The notes under the pieces are model-generated. The model made no database searches. It had not been told where the DNA came from and saw nothing but the letters and a program-made list of their open reading frames with translations. Shown here piece by piece: positions 17,720 through 24,553 of a DNA stretch of 32,413 bases (the first letter of the stretch is position 1; every line of letters begins with the position of its first letter). The DNA is from Syntrophorhabdus sp. PtaU1.Bin058 (GTDB lineage Bacteria > Desulfobacterota > Syntrophorhabdia > Syntrophorhabdales > Syntrophorhabdaceae): contig MVRS01000015.1 of assembly GCA_002067975.1 (NCBI GenBank), positions 1-32,413 on the forward strand, in the 5' to 3' direction. A program made the translations under genes and the position numbers.

Positions 17720-17722
17720 TCA
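17710..17722. promoter_or_regulatory. Perfect dyad over the feoB -35 box, candidate iron or redox operator
   Basis: TGATTG-T-CAATCA is a perfect 6-1-6 inverted repeat that includes the -35 hexamer. It recalls the 7-1-7 Fur motif (TGATAAT-N-ATTATCA) but its half-sites are two bases closer together. The FNR spacing is also off by one. An iron-responsive repressor is the natural guess. Confidence 0.5.
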
Positions 17723-17760
17723 AGGATAAAGATGGGGCAAGGCAGGATAAGTATGTCCTT

Positions 17761-18333
17761 TCAAGGGGCTACAAGGCGTTGTCCGGCATGATAGACATCA
17801 AGCAGCGCTGTCGGATGGTCAAGGATCGCTCCCTTCCTGTCAACGCCCAAAAAACTCACTGTTTCATGCACGGGGACACTGACGGACCTGAAAAAGGCCT
17901 TTACAGTCGCATCTCCGCACTGTATCCCGATGTCTTTCTTTGTGCCGCCGACGAGGATCAACAGTCCCTTACGGCCGGTCGGGCCTTCCGGTATGGCCCT
18001 TTTTAAAAGATATTTTTCACACCAGAGGGCCTGGCATCTGTCGATCATGATCTTCGTCTGTGCGGAAAGACCGGAAAAAAATATCGGGGAGGCGACTATG
18101 ATCCTCTCTGTCTCCCTGATGGCGGTATAAATCTCCTTCATATCATCTTCGATAACGCAAATGCCTGTTTCTTCACAGTGACCGCAGTTCTGACAGGGCT
18201 TGATATTCATATCGTTCAGCCTGAACGAAAGGATCGTATTCCCTGGCCCCTGGATTGCCCCGAGTGTCTCCCCGAGCAAGATATCCGTGTTGCCGTCGAT
18301 CCTCGGGCTTCCATTGAATGTAATGATCTTCAT
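17761..18333 (-). CDS. Flavodoxin-fold NAD(P)H-dependent FMN reductase with Cys cluster
   Basis: 190 residues. The FMN phosphate loop is GSPRIDGNT (8-16). A C47-x2-C50-x2-C53-x5-C59 cluster follows (PCQNCGHCEETGIC), then the ASPIFFSGLSAQTKIMIDR segment typical of the multimeric flavodoxin/NADPH-dependent FMN reductase family. The Cys pattern resembles iron-sulfur flavoproteins of anaerobes, so a bound Fe-S cluster and electron transfer role are possible but not proven. The C-terminal half has a further Cys (GIQCGD). GAGAGG precedes the ATG. It sits between rubrerythrin and feoB, suggesting it supplies electrons for oxygen or peroxide reduction or for keeping iron reduced. Confidence 0.85.
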   Translation of the reverse strand: MKIITFNGSPRIDGNTDILLGETLGAIQGPGNTILSFRLNDMNIKPCQNCGHCEETGICVIEDDMKEIYTAIRETERIIVASPIFFSGLSAQTKIMIDRCQALWCEKYLLKRAIPEGPTGRKGLLILVGGTKKDIGIQCGDATVKAFFRSVSVPVHETVSFLGVDRKGAILDHPTALLDVYHAGQRLVAP

Positions 18334-18422
18334 GACCTCTCCCGAAATCAGTCAATCAAATTCAGTAAGTTTCAACAGACGTTGCTGCCAGCCATGAACT
18401 GAGAATTGCCTGCTCACATATG

Positions 18423-18917
18423 CTAATCCACCTTATAGAAGGCAACCTTCTTTGCCTTGCAGACCGGACACTCATCGGGCGGCTCACCCTCTACCGTATT
18501 ACCGCAGACCTTGCAGATGTAATAATCCACCGTTTCATTTTTACCAAGACCATCGAGGACCTTTTGGTAGAGTGCCGCATGGGTCTTTTCCACTTCGTTC
18601 GCAAAATTAAAGCTCCGCAATGCCCCCTTGTTTCCTTCCTCTTCCGCCTCCTTGATCATCCGGGGGTACATGTTTTTAAATTCATGTGTCTCGCCGCCTA
18701 TAGCCTCCTGGAGGTTTTCCTTTGTGCTCCTTATACCTTTCAGTTCCCTTAAATGGTTATGTGCATGGATCGTCTCGGCCTCTGCCGCAGCCCTGAAGAG
18801 TCTGGCAGCCTGTTTAAAACCCTCTTCTTCTGCCTTTTTCGCAAATGCAAGGTACTTCCTGTTTGCCTGCGATTCCCCTGCAAACGCTTCCTGAAGATTT
18901 TTTTCCGTCTTTGACAT
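18423..18917 (-). CDS. Rubrerythrin
   Basis: 164 residues from the ATG at 18915-18917, preferred because AGGAGG lies eight bases upstream; an in-frame ATG two codons earlier is only two bases from that site. A four-helix diiron domain has probable ligands E15, E48, H51, E76, E110 and H113. The C-terminal rubredoxin-like domain has C135-x2-C138 and C150-x2-C153 around a single iron. Rubrerythrin reduces hydrogen peroxide to water in the cytoplasm of anaerobes, using rubredoxin or a flavoprotein as donor. It lies downstream of the flavo-diiron protein gene, a common pairing for detoxifying O2 and its products. Confidence 0.96.
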   Translation of the reverse strand: MSKTEKNLQEAFAGESQANRKYLAFAKKAEEEGFKQAARLFRAAAEAETIHAHNHLRELKGIRSTKENLQEAIGGETHEFKNMYPRMIKEAEEEGNKGALRSFNFANEVEKTHAALYQKVLDGLGKNETVDYYICKVCGNTVEGEPPDECPVCKAKKVAFYKVD

Positions 18918-18958
18918 GGTCATATCCTCCTTAACCTCTGGCTTTTATTCTCCCGCAG

Positions 18959-18974
18959 CCGGGACATGTCCGGG
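18959..18974. promoter_or_regulatory. Imperfect 16-bp palindrome between flavo-diiron and rubrerythrin genes
   Basis: CCGGGACATGTCCGGG has a perfect GGACATGTCC core and one mismatched pair further out. It lies about 40 bases upstream of the rubrerythrin start, where an operator or internal leader structure would sit. No convincing promoter hexamers flank it. Confidence 0.4.
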
Positions 18975-19016
18975 ACAATAGCACTGTGACCCGTAACCCT
19001 TCCCTGATACTTGTCG

Positions 19017-20231
19017 CTAAAACTTGGCGTTATATTCCTTTACCCTTTGCGCAAAGGTCCTGCCGAATTCATAGCACTGGTTCTCGTCGTCAACAGAAGG
19101 TTTATACAGTACCTGTACGCCAGGTTCTACCACCTCGAGCCCCATATGCTTCAGCAGTTCATAGGCCTCCTTCACGGCGCCGCCTCCCCAGCCGAAGCTT
19201 CCGAAGGCGCCTGCGATCCTGTTCTTCGGCCGGAGCCCGCCGAGGTGATGCAAAAACTCCGATACCGAGGGGAACATGACGTTATTAATCGTGGGCGTCC
19301 CAACCAGGCAACCCCTTGATCTCCAGAACTCTTTAATCGCTACGCTCATCGGTGTGGCCCGCAGTTTTATGACCTTGCAGTCGACACCCTCGTCCTTAAT
19401 CCCCTTCATGATAGGGATTGTCATAAGCTCGGTGCTGTGCCACATGGTATCGTAAATAATTACGACCTGTTGTTCAGCCTTGCCGCCTGCCATATCGAGG
19501 TACATCCGGATGATCTTCCCCGGATCCTTTCTCCAGATAATGCCGTGATCGGGTGCGATCATGTCGATCTCAATACCGAGCCTGACGATCTCCTCAATCT
19601 TAGATTTGATCAATTGTCCGAAAGGCATGAGGATATTCGCATAATAGTCAACAACGGCATCATTGAGCTCAAACTCGGAATGGCACTCTGTAAATTCGTC
19701 ATCAAAACGTGAAGATGTTGCTATGTGCTGCCCAAAGGCGTCCTGGGAGATAAGGAGTTTTGCCTCTTTCACATAGGTAACCATTGAATCAGGCCAGTGG
19801 AGCATCGGCGTCTCAAGGAACGTAAGGGTATATCGGCCCGTGTTCAAGGTGTCGCCGTTCTTCACGACCTTCATGGTCCATCGGGACGTATCGCAATACC
19901 TGTCAAGTCCCTTTTTACCTTTTTCGGAGATATAGATCGTGGCATCGGGCATGTATTTCATAACGGTGCCGATTCCGCTCGCATGATCAGGCTCTATGTG
20001 ATTGATTACGAGGTTCGTTACCTTTGAAGGATCGACAATCCTCCTGATGTTCCCTATCGTAACCATGTCAAAATCATGCTTCACCGTATCAACAAGCGTT
20101 ACCTGCTTATCATTGATAAGGTAATTGTTGTACGTAGTGCCGTTCTGCGTAATATATCCATGGAAGTCCCTTATACCCCAGTCAATCGCCCCTACCCAGA
20201 AGATGTCGGGTTTAATCTCCACCGGTTTCAT
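19017..20231 (-). CDS. FprA-family A-type flavoprotein (flavo-diiron O2/NO reductase)
   Basis: 404 residues from ATG 20229-20231, fixed by AAGGAGG four bases upstream; the frame extends only to a TTG with no site. The N-terminal metallo-beta-lactamase-like domain has the diiron ligands H78-x-E80-x-D82-H83 (NHIEPDHASG), H145 (MLHWPDSM), D164 (SQDAFGQH) and a His in APDHGIIW near 225. The C-terminal flavodoxin domain (from about 250) starts VVIIYDTMWHSTELM, with GTPTINNVMFP and GSFGWGGGAVKE loops for FMN. The enzyme reduces O2 to water, or NO to N2O, in the cytoplasm. It is the first gene of the oxygen/iron block and diverges from the thioesterase gene. Confidence 0.96.
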   Translation of the reverse strand: MKPVEIKPDIFWVGAIDWGIRDFHGYITQNGTTYNNYLINDKQVTLVDTVKHDFDMVTIGNIRRIVDPSKVTNLVINHIEPDHASGIGTVMKYMPDATIYISEKGKKGLDRYCDTSRWTMKVVKNGDTLNTGRYTLTFLETPMLHWPDSMVTYVKEAKLLISQDAFGQHIATSSRFDDEFTECHSEFELNDAVVDYYANILMPFGQLIKSKIEEIVRLGIEIDMIAPDHGIIWRKDPGKIIRMYLDMAGGKAEQQVVIIYDTMWHSTELMTIPIMKGIKDEGVDCKVIKLRATPMSVAIKEFWRSRGCLVGTPTINNVMFPSVSEFLHHLGGLRPKNRIAGAFGSFGWGGGAVKEAYELLKHMGLEVVEPGVQVLYKPSVDDENQCYEFGRTFAQRVKEYNAKF

Positions 20232-20275
20232 CCTGCCTCCTTCTTTCAATGAACGTGTGCATACAGCCTGTAAAA

Positions 20276-20298
20276 CGTATTAGCTATAATATAATACG
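20276..20298. promoter_or_regulatory. Inverted repeat around TATAAT between divergent genes
   Basis: CGTATTA (20276-20282) and TAATACG (20292-20298) are perfectly complementary and enclose a consensus -10 TATAAT (20285-20290, plus strand). No good -35 was found on either strand. It could be an operator in the shared fprA/thioesterase promoter region. Confidence 0.4.
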
Positions 20299-20392
20299 CG
20301 GTCACTGGTTTTGCTACTCCTTTCCGACCCAACAAAGGGCGCCCGATATCCATTATATTGACCGTCGCCAGGGAAAATGTTATGAAAAAGAC

Positions 20393-20785
20393 ATGTATAC
20401 AACGAGAATATATTACCAGGATACGGATGCCGGGGGTGTCGTATATTTTGCAAATTACCTCAAATTTTTTGAAAAATCATGGTTTGAACACCTCTTATCG
20501 ATTGGCGTATCCATCCCCGAATGGGAAAAGAACGGGACGTATCTCATCGTTAAAACGGTCTCCCTCGACCTGATGGAGAAATTACTGTACGGCGATATGA
20601 TCTCCGTTAAGACTTCCATTAAAGAAGTGAAAAACGCATATTTTATTCTTGAGCATTCCGTCTTTAAAGATAACAGGGCTACGGCAAAGGGCCAAACCAC
20701 AATGGTCTGCATCGATGCAAAGGGCAAACCTAAAAGGATGCCGGAGGCCTTCAGAATAAATCTTCTACAATCTATGAAAGGTTAA
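20393..20785 (+). CDS. YbgC-like acyl-CoA thioesterase (hot-dog fold)
   Basis: 130 residues. The N-terminus RIYYQDTDAGGVVYFANYLK is the YbgC/4-hydroxybenzoyl-CoA thioesterase signature, with D12 as the likely catalytic acid. The remainder fits a single hot-dog domain (helix FFEKSWFEHLLSIG; strands ending TTMVCIDAKGKPKRMP). The family hydrolyses short or medium acyl-CoA esters in the cytoplasm and in some bacteria is linked to the Tol-Pal locus, which is not present here. ATG 20393 is chosen because the family motif begins six residues later; the ribosome binding site is weak. The reading frame runs upstream to a codon at 20249, but that extension has no family similarity. Its stop codon overlaps the stop of the convergent protease. 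Confidence 0.88.
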   Translation: MYTTRIYYQDTDAGGVVYFANYLKFFEKSWFEHLLSIGVSIPEWEKNGTYLIVKTVSLDLMEKLLYGDMISVKTSIKEVKNAYFILEHSVFKDNRATAKGQTTMVCIDAKGKPKRMPEAFRINLLQSMKG

Positions 20786-22083
20786 GAGCTTTTCCCCCTA
20801 AGGGCCTCCCAGCTTTTTAATATCTGTAAGCCCATATGCAGCTGAAAATCTTCTTCTTCAAGGGTTTTGGTGTTAATATCCTCTAACTTTTTGATATCTT
20901 TATCGGTATCATTCCGCTTTTCAAGGTCTTTCTCTTTCAGGGGAACGATCTTATCCTTTGTCTTCACCATATTATTGTCCACAACAATGTCCGGTGTGAT
21001 TCCCTCGGCCTGTATAGACCTTCCTTTCGGGGTAAAATACTTTGCCGTAGTAAGTCGCACGGCAGAACCGTCGCCAAGGGGGAATATGGTCTGCACAGAA
21101 CCCTTTCCAAAGGTCTTTGTGCCGACGACTATCGCCCTTTTGTAATCCTGTAATGCGCCTGCAACAATCTCAGAGGCGCTCGCGCTGCCTTCATTGACCA
21201 ACACTACAAGGGGGCCAAGGTAGTCGTCTTTCCTGCTCTTGGCATAAAATTTCACCTTATTCTCTTCTTTCTGTCTCCCCTCTATCGAAACGATTACATC
21301 ATCCGTGAGAAATTTGTCTGAAACCTCCACCGCCTGCTCAAGCAATCCGCCGGGATCGTTCCTCAAGTCCAGTATCAGTCCCTTCAGTGGTTTTTCCTTA
21401 TTGGCCTTTTCAAGTTCTTTTAACGCGTTATTAAGGTCTCTCGATGTCCTTTCCTGGAACTGAACAATCCTCACATAGCCGTAATTATCCTCGAGCATTC
21501 TGAATTTCACACTCTTCACTACTATAATGTCACGGACAATATTATACTCTTTGACGCCCGGGGTCCCTTCCCTGACAATCGTCAAACTCACCGATTTCCC
21601 CTTTGCTCCTCGGATCATCTTGACCACATCCATAAGACTCATGTTCTTCGTCGGCTTGCCGTCTATCCTTATAATGTGGTCACCGGATTTAAGACCTGCC
21701 TTATAGGCGGGAGTATCTTCAATAGGCGTGATAACCGTGGGGAAGCCGTCCTTGATGGTAATCTCTATGCCTATACCGCCAAATTCCCCCTTGGTCTCGG
21801 ATTGCATATCTTTGTACATATCCGGCGGGAGAAAAGAAGAATGAGGATCAAGGGATTCAAGGATGCCCTTTATCGCGGAATAAATAAGATCTTTATCTTT
21901 CGTCTCTTCAACATAGTTTTTCTTCACTAAGTCAATTACATCCGAGAACGTCTTCAGATATTCATAGATCTCTTTGTCGTTTGTCGAAGTAACAGCCCGT
22001 TTCCCCTGGGCCCCTATATAGAAACCAAGGAGAAAGACCACAACTAAAAACAAACTCAAAGACAATTTTGCTTTCTTGCCCAT
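20782..22083 (-). CDS. ctpA: C-terminal processing peptidase, S41 family
   Basis: 433 residues. One N-terminal membrane anchor or uncleaved signal (LSLSLFLVVVFLLGFYIGA) places the protease in the periplasm. A PDZ domain covers about 95-180 (GGIGIEITIKDGFPTVITPIEDTPAYKAGLKSGD-type sequence). The catalytic Ser-Lys dyad is S302 in NEGSASASEI and K327 in GTKTFGKGSVQ, with Q331 completing the usual triad. Enzymes of this family trim C-termini or degrade envelope proteins, often peptidoglycan hydrolases. AGGAGG precedes the ATG by about seven bases. It is transcribed alone from its own promoter and converges on the thioesterase gene. Confidence 0.95.
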   Translation of the reverse strand: MGKKAKLSLSLFLVVVFLLGFYIGAQGKRAVTSTNDKEIYEYLKTFSDVIDLVKKNYVEETKDKDLIYSAIKGILESLDPHSSFLPPDMYKDMQSETKGEFGGIGIEITIKDGFPTVITPIEDTPAYKAGLKSGDHIIRIDGKPTKNMSLMDVVKMIRGAKGKSVSLTIVREGTPGVKEYNIVRDIIVVKSVKFRMLEDNYGYVRIVQFQERTSRDLNNALKELEKANKEKPLKGLILDLRNDPGGLLEQAVEVSDKFLTDDVIVSIEGRQKEENKVKFYAKSRKDDYLGPLVVLVNEGSASASEIVAGALQDYKRAIVVGTKTFGKGSVQTIFPLGDGSAVRLTTAKYFTPKGRSIQAEGITPDIVVDNNMVKTKDKIVPLKEKDLEKRNDTDKDIKKLEDINTKTLEEEDFQLHMGLQILKSWEALRGKSS

Positions 22084-22104
22084 TCAGAGTCCTCCTGTTC
22101 TGAT

Positions 22105-22133
22105 AAAATACTATAATCCCGGTAAACTTTCAA
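22105..22133 (-). promoter_or_regulatory. Sigma-70-type promoter of ctpA
   Basis: Minus strand: TTGAAA (22128-22133), 17-base spacer, TATTTT (22105-22110). It predicts a start near 22098 and a short leader containing the AGGAGG site. Confidence 0.5.
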
Positions 22134-22154
22134 TCGCAAACAAAAAAGGAATGA

Positions 22155-22184
22155 TTGACTATCCCTAAAAGATTGTTGTATTAT
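22155..22184 (+). promoter_or_regulatory. Sigma-70-type promoter of the GYD-domain gene
   Basis: Plus strand: TTGACT (22155-22160), 18-base spacer, TATTAT (22179-22184). Predicted start near 22191, about 20 bases before the ATG, with AAGGGGG as ribosome binding site. It is back-to-back with the ctpA promoter. Confidence 0.6.
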
Positions 22185-22210
22185 AGCTGATCAAGACAAG
22201 GGGGTACAAA

Positions 22211-22495
22211 ATGCCTGTATACATCATGATAAGCACATTGACAAACGAAGGGAGAAAGACTATTAAAAACAACCCTGAACGTATAAAGGAAGTTGATAAA
22301 GAGATCGAAAAAATGGGCGTAAAGGTCCTTACCCAGTATGCCCTTTTGGGCATGTATGATTTCCTGAGTGTTGTCGAGGCACCCGATAATGAGACAGTAG
22401 CGAAGATGTCCACTGAACTCGGGGCAAGGGGAACAATACAGTTAATGACACTCTCAGCAATACCAATCTACGAATTTGTAGAAAAAATGGGTTAA
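22211..22495 (+). CDS. GYD domain protein
   Basis: 94 residues, a stand-alone GYD domain: MPVYIMISTLTNEGRKTIK at the start, the defining LLGMYDFLSVVEAPDNETVAKM in the middle and TLSAIPIYEF at the end. It is expected to adopt a ferredoxin-like dimeric alpha/beta barrel fold in the cytoplasm. The family has no settled biochemical role. AAGGGGG lies five bases before the ATG. It is a single-gene unit with its own promoter, and its stop lies in a small palindrome that may help end transcription. Confidence 0.88.
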   Translation: MPVYIMISTLTNEGRKTIKNNPERIKEVDKEIEKMGVKVLTQYALLGMYDFLSVVEAPDNETVAKMSTELGARGTIQLMTLSAIPIYEFVEKMG

Positions 22496-22499
22496 CCCA
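22482..22499 (-). terminator. Possible weak intrinsic terminator downstream of the pseudouridine synthase
   Basis: On the minus strand TGGG-TTAA-CCCA is followed immediately by six T. The stem is only four pairs. It overlaps the last codons of the convergent GYD gene. Confidence 0.35.
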
Positions 22500-22536
22500 C
22501 CCATATCGCAATCCCCTTTTTTTCAATGCCGGTTCT

Positions 22537-23229
22537 TCACAATAATTCTTTCTTGTCAAAGAATCTGTATTCTCCCGGTTTAAGGTCCCCCAGCACAAGG
22601 TTGCCGATCCTGACCCTTTTCAGTTTCAATACAGGGTGATCGATCGCATCTCCTATCTTTCGTATCATCCTGTTCTTGCCTTCGTCAATAAGCACACTGT
22701 ACCAGGCATTCTTCACGGACAGTCTGACATACTTTACTGATTTTACTTTATATATTTCCCCTTTAACATTTATCCCCTTTTTTATTTGCCGCATCTCATC
22801 AACGTTCAGGATCCCTTTGAACTTTACGAGATACTCTTTTTCAACCCCATACCTTGGGTGCATGATGGTATTTGCCAGATCCCCGTCATTGGTAAAGATC
22901 ATCAATCCTTCCGAATTATAGTCCAGCCTTCCTACCGGAAAGATCTTTACATCAATACCTATCAGATCCCTCGCCACCTTCCTGTTCCTGACATCCAGCA
23001 GATCAGAGATGTATCCCACCGGTTTATATAGGGCGATGTTGATATATTTTATCTTAGCGTCAATTACTTTATTATCAAGAACAATTACATCGACGGCAGG
23101 TGTAACTTTATGCTGCGGCTCGACAACAACAACACCGTTAACCCTGACCCTGCCTGCGCGGATTAACTCTTCCGATCTTCTTCTTGAAAATGCACTAAAA
23201 CGTGCGAGACACTTGGACAACCTTTCCAT
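22537..23229 (-). CDS. RsuA/RluB-family pseudouridine synthase
   Basis: 230 residues. An S4 RNA-binding domain (residues 1-50, RLSKCLARFSAFSRRRSEELI) precedes the catalytic domain. The catalytic Asp is D103 in FPVGRLDYNSEGLMIFTNDG, the hallmark of the RsuA/RluB/E/F family. DEGKNRMIRKIGDAI is the other conserved block. It converts a uridine in rRNA (16S or 23S) to pseudouridine; the sequence alone does not decide between RluB, RluE/F and RsuA targets. No clear ribosome binding site precedes the ATG, and it follows the pilus-operon protein by 28 bases, so it may be the last gene of the pil transcript. Confidence 0.93.
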   Translation of the reverse strand: MERLSKCLARFSAFSRRRSEELIRAGRVRVNGVVVVEPQHKVTPAVDVIVLDNKVIDAKIKYINIALYKPVGYISDLLDVRNRKVARDLIGIDVKIFPVGRLDYNSEGLMIFTNDGDLANTIMHPRYGVEKEYLVKFKGILNVDEMRQIKKGINVKGEIYKVKSVKYVRLSVKNAWYSVLIDEGKNRMIRKIGDAIDHPVLKLKRVRIGNLVLGDLKPGEYRFFDKKELL

Positions 23230-23257
23230 TTCGGAGACATGTTCTGTTTTGTTTATC

Positions 23258-24553
23258 TTAATCCTTGTATGTCTCTACCGGCACCACCTTCTCTTTTCTG
23301 GATATCGGTTTAAGGACAGGTCTGCTGGTAATAACCTTTGTATAAACATTAAAATCTATTTTTTCCCTGCCATAGAGTGGGTCCGCAGTTATTTCTACAT
23401 TTATCTCGTCATCCTTGTCCAATTGCAGCACGACGCTCTTCCGGCATCCCTTGCATTCGTTGGGTGACGTGAACATCAGCGTTTCGTTGTAATAAAAACC
23501 TGTTTTAAAGGAAGTGGTAATCTCGTGTTTTCCCGTTCTCAGCAACATCTTGTATTCCTTTTTATTTTCCAAATCCAGCATATCATTATCGACTTTCAGT
23601 TTGAATTCCACGGGTCCAACCATATTGAAATCGACTCTTTGTAAGGTGTCTAACATTAAAGGATCGTTTTGTGCGGTGTTCGCTATATACTCGTCTTTTT
23701 CTTTCTTGAGAGGCTTATGCCGGACAGGCTTATAAACAAAATTACAGGTAACATTCTGTTCCTTTTTTAACGGGGTGTAAGGAACTGTTACGGTTGTGAG
23801 CAGATTACCGTATGAAGCACCGTCTATAGAGTCTTGCCGTTTTGCAACATCCCAGTTGCTATCGATCTTATATAACGTAACGAACACCTTTCCGCCCCTT
23901 ACTTCATAATAGCCTGTGATAAGGGCATCAATGTTGTCCTTTTTCATGTATCCTTCAATGACGTTGTTCTTTTCGAAGAGTTCATTCGGTGAGTAGGCGG
24001 CAAACATCTTGCCTACATCATCGCCGACAAATTTGATCCTTTTTTTCTGCGAAAATACAAATTTGATTTCATCTTTCAACAATTCTGAAAATTTTGTTAT
24101 GTTTCTGTTTTCATCAAAAACATTGAATATGTAGACGGATATATCCTTATATGGCGCATATGGCTCAACAAGGTTTTGCAGCACCCTGAAGATATCCGGA
24201 AAGAGTTTTGGGTCATTAAACTCCAGCCTTTTCATAAAGACCTGTTGTCCGCCTTCTATCTCCTGCGTCATCTTGATAACTTCGCAGATGCTTGTCGATG
24301 GAAATGTCTTCTGTATTGCACATTGTCCAACCGGATCAGCTAAATAGACATCTGCAGGTCTGGCAATGCTAAGGATATCGCCCTTGACCAAGCCATGATT
24401 GCTGCCCAGCGTAATTATCGCCTTATCTCCATATACGATCTTTAGTTTCTTTTCAAGGTTTGATACTATTTTGCCCTTTATGTAATCCTCGCCGAAACAC
24501 TGCATCGAGAAAAAAACAAAAATAATAGTTGTAAATATTATTATCTTTTTCAT
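23258..24553 (-). CDS. Secreted protein of unknown function at the end of the pilMNOPQ operon
   Basis: 431 residues with a signal peptide (IIIFTTIIFVFFSMQCFGED). I do not recognise a named family. Residues 25-110 have the strand pattern of an FlgT C-terminal-like or SH3-like module (KIVYGDKAIITLGSNHGLVKGDILSIAR ... QVFMKR). Residues 135-245 (KDISVYIFNV, KFSELLKDEI, IDALITGYYEVRGGKVFVTLYKI) look like the FlgO/LpoB/CsgG-type fold that assembles a regulator or outer-membrane cofactor. The C-terminal 150 residues are beta-rich, with a CKGC pair (ECKGCRKSVVLQLD). Its ATG begins directly after the pilQ TAA, with GAAGAGGG inside the end of pilQ, so translation is tightly coupled. A role in secretin or pilus assembly is inferred from position. 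Confidence 0.75.
   Translation of the reverse strand: MKKIIIFTTIIFVFFSMQCFGEDYIKGKIVSNLEKKLKIVYGDKAIITLGSNHGLVKGDILSIARPADVYLADPVGQCAIQKTFPSTSICEVIKMTQEIEGGQQVFMKRLEFNDPKLFPDIFRVLQNLVEPYAPYKDISVYIFNVFDENRNITKFSELLKDEIKFVFSQKKRIKFVGDDVGKMFAAYSPNELFEKNNVIEGYMKKDNIDALITGYYEVRGGKVFVTLYKIDSNWDVAKRQDSIDGASYGNLLTTVTVPYTPLKKEQNVTCNFVYKPVRHKPLKKEKDEYIANTAQNDPLMLDTLQRVDFNMVGPVEFKLKVDNDMLDLENKKEYKMLLRTGKHEITTSFKTGFYYNETLMFTSPNECKGCRKSVVLQLDKDDEINVEITADPLYGREKIDFNVYTKVITSRPVLKPISRKEKVVPVETYKD

Noticed and set aside
17710-17722. Calling the feoB dyad a definite Fur or FNR box
   Set aside because: Half-site spacing differs from both consensus sites, so only a candidate operator is reported.
20249-20392. 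N-terminal extension of the thioesterase
   Set aside because: The added 48 residues contain promoter-like DNA and show no similarity to the compact YbgC family, which starts just before the catalytic motif.
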